Below are positions 61,357 to 64,000 of a stretch of 64,000 nt of DNA, in pieces. Position 1 is the stretch's first letter. Each line of letters opens with the position of its first letter. The stretch is from an uncultured Buttiauxella sp. GTDB taxonomy: Bacteria > Pseudomonadota > Gammaproteobacteria > Enterobacterales > Enterobacteriaceae. The DNA lies in the NCBI GenBank assembly GCA_946480445.1, contig CAMLJN010000005.1, positions 141,117 through 205,116 on the forward strand, given 5' to 3'. Position numbers and translations under genes: made by a program. Under the pieces are notes generated by a model. The model saw only the letters and a list, made by a program, of their open reading frames with translations. It did not search any database and was not told where the DNA came from.

Positions 61357-62805
61357 GTGGCAGAGGACAGACTAGTGGAACTCTTTACCAGCCAACCAAA
61401 TGACGAAGGGCTGCCTGGACGCGAACGTGGCTTTGCCATGGTCGCCGTCATGGCCGCCACCACGATGGGCGTTTTCGACGGCGCTATCGTCAATATCGCC
61501 CTGCCGCAGATAGCCCACTCGCTTAACGTATCCGCCGCCTCGGCGGTCTGGGTCGCCAATGGCTATCTGCTTTCCGCTGCAATGACGCTGGCAATTTTTG
61601 CAGCACTCGCCACCCGCCTGGGCTTCCGCACCCTTTTTGCCTCGGGACTCAGCCTCTTTACCCTGGCTTCCCTTGGCTGCGCCCTCTCCTCCTCGCTGGA
61701 AATGCTCACCGCGATGCGCCTGCTCCAGGGCATCGGAGGAGCGGCAACGCTGAGCATTGCGCCCGCTATATTGCGCACGGTTTTCCCCAGCCGCCTGCTC
61801 GGGCGAATCCTGGGGTTACACGCGTTGTTGATTGCCGTCTGCACCGCGATCGCCCCGGTACTTGGGGGGACTATACTGGTCGTATTAAGCTGGCCGTGGT
61901 TATTTGCCATCAACATTCCGCTTGGCGCGGCGGCCATCGCGCTTGCCCTGCGGGCGATTCCTGATAAGCCCACCACCTCACCTGGCACCTTTGATTTCGC
62001 CGGTGCCGTCCTGTCAGCAGTGATGCTGGGCGGGCTGATCCTCTGCGCCAATGCCTTTTCTCAGCCTGGCAGCGCTACACAGCCTGCCTCTGCTCTGACG
62101 ACGGCCCTGGCCTGGGGCCTCACCGCCGCGATGGCAGGCGGATTATTTATCTGGCGCCAGCGTCGTGCCGCCAGTCCTCTTCTGCCGCTGGCGATTTTCC
62201 GCTCAGCCCGTTTCTCGCTGGCAGCCTTAACCTCGCTGGCCTCTTTCGTCAGCCAGGGGATGACGTTTATCGCCCTGCCTTTTCTGTTTCAGGGCGTCTA
62301 TGGCTACAGCGCATTCGTTTCTGCCCTGCTGTTTCTGCCATGGCCTTTAGGGATTGTCCTTGCCGCCCCCCACGCCGGCCGTCTTGCCGATCGTCATTCC
62401 CCCGCCGTTATCTCTTCGGCAGGACTGTGCATATTTGCCTGTGGATTAGTCTCACTCGCGCTGCTGCCTGAGCACGCGCAGGCGTGGAATACAGGCCTGC
62501 GAAATCTGCTGTGCGGTATCGGATTTGGCTGTTTTCAAAGCCCGAATAACCGTGAAATGCTGGCGAACGTGGCGCGTGAGCATAGCGGCTATGCGTCAGG
62601 CGTGCTGGCGATAATGCGCACGTTCGGGCAGTGCCTGGGCGCGGCCCTGGTCGGCGCAATTTTATCGGTGATGGCTAATAGCGTGGCTCCGCAGGCCGAG
62701 GGGGTGCGATTGAGCCTTTGGGTCGCCAGCGCCGCTACGGTCGTTGCCCTTCTTTTTAGCCTGAGTCGTTCAGGCAACAGGCGCGGACAAAAGCAGGCAG
62801 CCTGA
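61357..62805 (+). CDS. DHA2-family MFS drug exporter
   Basis: 482 residues from GTG 61357, chosen because GGAG lies six bases upstream; a TTG six codons earlier is the other option. Fourteen helices as in EmrB/QacA. Motif C-like DGAIVNIALPQIA in helix 1, motif A equivalent ATRLGFRTLFASG, and RLLQGIGGAATLSIAPAIL in helix 4. It probably exports toxic compounds with protons. Likely controlled by the LysR regulator now 4 kb upstream. A strong terminator follows. Confidence 0.88.
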   Translation: MAEDRLVELFTSQPNDEGLPGRERGFAMVAVMAATTMGVFDGAIVNIALPQIAHSLNVSAASAVWVANGYLLSAAMTLAIFAALATRLGFRTLFASGLSLFTLASLGCALSSSLEMLTAMRLLQGIGGAATLSIAPAILRTVFPSRLLGRILGLHALLIAVCTAIAPVLGGTILVVLSWPWLFAINIPLGAAAIALALRAIPDKPTTSPGTFDFAGAVLSAVMLGGLILCANAFSQPGSATQPASALTTALAWGLTAAMAGGLFIWRQRRAASPLLPLAIFRSARFSLAALTSLASFVSQGMTFIALPFLFQGVYGYSAFVSALLFLPWPLGIVLAAPHAGRLADRHSPAVISSAGLCIFACGLVSLALLPEHAQAWNTGLRNLLCGIGFGCFQSPNNREMLANVAREHSGYASGVLAIMRTFGQCLGAALVGAILSVMANSVAPQAEGVRLSLWVASAATVVALLFSLSRSGNRRGQKQAA

Positions 62806-62818
62806 AGACGAAAAAAAA

Positions 62819-62848
62819 GCACCGCCGATAGAATCGTGCGGTGCTTTT
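62819..62848 (+). terminator. Terminator of the DHA2 gene
   Basis: GCACCGC / GCGGTGC with a 12-base loop and a TTTT tail, 13 bases after the stop; an A run on the left allows use from the other strand too. Confidence 0.8.
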
Positions 62849-62965
62849 GCTGGCTCTTTCTTTCGAAAGGGCCATTTTATGGCATGGCATTTAAGGGTTA
62901 AGCGCTTTGAGGGTTACGCTTATTTACTGCTTTGTTTACTGCTTCTTTACTGCTTTGTTTACGGC

Positions 62966-63223
62966 TTATTTGTAGATAACAGCGGTCCCGTGCAGGGTGT
63001 TGGGGCCCGTCACGGAAGTAATACGGAAAGATTTAGCGCCCATGGCGTCGGCTTTTGCCGCCAGCTGGTCTTCCAGCGAGCTAAGGTTAGTCCCCGCGTT
63101 GGCACTGATGGTGCCGACTTTCTGCTGATCGGCAGGGGTGGACTGAACTTCTACAGCCGCGAGGCTTGCGAAAGAAACGGTGCTAAGCAGAGCCGCCGCG
63201 ATAAGAGTTTTGATATTTTTCAT
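62966..63223 (-). CDS. bhsA: Stress-induced outer-membrane protein BhsA
   Basis: 85 residues, almost identical to E. coli BhsA (YcfR) as recalled. Signal peptide MKNIKTLIAAALLSTVSFAS ending LAA; one DUF1471 domain with VGTISANAGTNLSSLE and FRITSVTGPNTLHGTAVIYK. It changes outer-membrane permeability and biofilm formation under copper, acid and chlorine stress. Divergent from comR, its repressor. Confidence 0.96.
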   Translation of the reverse strand: MKNIKTLIAAALLSTVSFASLAAVEVQSTPADQQKVGTISANAGTNLSSLEDQLAAKADAMGAKSFRITSVTGPNTLHGTAVIYK

Positions 63224-63294
63224 GGTCGATGCCTTCAGCAGGTGATTTTTTAAGGTCGCTAACGTAATTAGTTAACGATTGATAGGTAAATCAT

Positions 63295-63316
63295 AAACGT
63301 GATCTGCGTCACACGT
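63295..63316. promoter_or_regulatory. CRP-like site between bhsA and comR
   Basis: CGTGA-TCTGCG-TCACA matches the CRP core TGTGA-N6-TCACA at nine of ten positions. It lies about 75-95 bases upstream of bhsA. Confidence 0.5.
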
Positions 63317-63472
63317 CAACATCATTTTTTAATGACCGTTAAGTAATTAAAAAAAGCAATGTTTTTCATTAGCATAGTAAATATTTATTTTTCGAAAGAT
63401 GCTGCTGGCTACCGGCGGCGATAGTTTTTATAATGATCGTTCACTAATCAGAAAAAGGTTAAACGGCACACT

Positions 63473-64000
63473 ATGTCTACTGACACAGCCTGTATCAAAA
63501 AAAGCCGTGGCCGACCGAAGGTGTTCGACAGGGAAGCAGCACTCGACAAGGCCATGGCTTTGTTCTGGCAACATGGTTATGAAGCCACCTCGATGGCGCA
63601 CCTGGTGGAAGCCACCGGCGCAAAAGCGCCTACGCTGTATGCGGAATTTACCAATAAAGAAGGCCTGTTCCGGGCCGTGCTCGACAGATACATCGCCCGC
63701 TTCGCTGAAAAACACGAAGCCTGTCTGTTCTGCGAAGACCGCACGCTTGAGGAGGCGCTGGAGGACTACCTTGCCACGGTGGCCAAAAGATTTACCGATA
63801 AGGACACGCCGTCAGGCTGCTTTATTATCTGCACCTCATCGGTTCTTGCCGCCTCCTCCGAGGATATTGCGACCACCATTAAGGCCCGCCATGCCATGCA
63901 GGAAGAGACGCTGGTGCGTTTTCTGCAACAACGACAGCAAAAAGGTGAACTGCCAACCAGCAGTGATGCACGGGCGCTGGCAAAATATCTGTGCTGCATT
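63473..64000 (+). CDS. comR: TetR-family copper-responsive repressor ComR, 3' truncated by window end
   Basis: 176 codons are visible and the frame is still open at the last base; E. coli ComR has about 210 residues. The N-terminal HTH is complete: KKSRGRPKVFDREAALDKAM, FWQHGYEATSMAHLVEAT and APTLYAEFTNKEGLFRAVL. It represses bhsA and loses DNA binding with copper. The middle (CFIICTSSVLAASSEDI) has two Cys that could take part in metal sensing; that is inference. Start ATG 63473 follows AAAAGG by usable spacing. Confidence 0.92.
   Translation, partial: MSTDTACIKKSRGRPKVFDREAALDKAMALFWQHGYEATSMAHLVEATGAKAPTLYAEFTNKEGLFRAVLDRYIARFAEKHEACLFCEDRTLEEALEDYLATVAKRFTDKDTPSGCFIICTSSVLAASSEDIATTIKARHAMQEETLVRFLQQRQQKGELPTSSDARALAKYLCCI

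Noticed and set aside
56448..62805. Transposon explanation for the autotransporter module
   Set aside because: No transposase gene or terminal inverted repeats; the borders are copies of the local chromosome instead.

Overview
The window is chromosomal DNA of a member of the Enterobacteriaceae, closest in feel to Enterobacter, Klebsiella, Lelliottia or Cedecea. The evidence is near-identity (by recall) of many proteins to E. coli and largely conserved gene order: icd-rluE-nudJ-mnmA-hflD-purB-phoPQ-roxA, pepT-potABCD-cobB-nagK-lolEDC-ycfT-mfd-ldtC and bhsA-comR. It is not E. coli itself, because several accessory blocks interrupt this backbone. I cannot fix the genus from sequence alone.

Layout. 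1-7 kb: the end of a NimT/CynX transporter gene, an AT-rich gene for a type III effector-like protein kinase, yeaO, a Bor-like lipoprotein, a Pmp3-type membrane peptide, a stand-alone Rpn C-terminal peptide, a CspA-type cold-shock gene with a cold-box leader, and a LysR/MFS divergent pair in which the LysR is internally shortened. 7.4-11 kb: a LexA-controlled dinI-like gene followed by a 24-residue membrane peptide, tRNA-Thr(UGU), a DUF1090 protein, LexA-controlled umuDC and an IraP-like anti-adaptor. 11-14.6 kb: a hydrolase, a CPBP membrane protease, and an AA10 (LPMO-like) secreted protein beside the icd 3' end.

14.6-23.8 kb is core housekeeping and tRNA/rRNA modification, with the PhoPQ two-component system behind a PhoP box. 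About 23.8-39.8 kb is a block that E. coli, as I recall it, lacks between roxA and pepT. It holds a RluA-type synthase, an MBL-fold protein, two NTF2-like proteins, a CDF metal exporter, a beta-glucoside PTS operon (EIIBCA, 6-phospho-beta-glucosidase, antiterminator last) with a clear RAT/terminator switch, an SDR with an altered active site, and a sucrose/fructo-oligosaccharide operon (permease, invertase, porin, fructokinase) under a divergent LacI-type regulator. 39.8-56.4 kb is core again: PepT, spermidine/putrescine uptake, CobB deacylase, NagK, the Lol lipoprotein exporter, Mfd and the LdtC transpeptidase.

56.4-62.8 kb: a LysR gene and a DHA2 MFS gene that look like an ancestral divergent pair are separated by a 3.8-kb segment carrying an autotransporter gene broken by one in-frame TGA. 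The segment is bounded by two direct copies, about 162 bp each and exactly 3,800 bp apart, of the lysR 5' end and promoter region. The window ends with bhsA and the start of comR. The best candidates for something new are the orphan effector-like kinase, the SOS operon with a tiny membrane peptide, the duplicated-boundary autotransporter module and the stand-alone Rpn C-terminal gene. No CRISPR array, rRNA operon, intact insertion sequence or prophage was seen.
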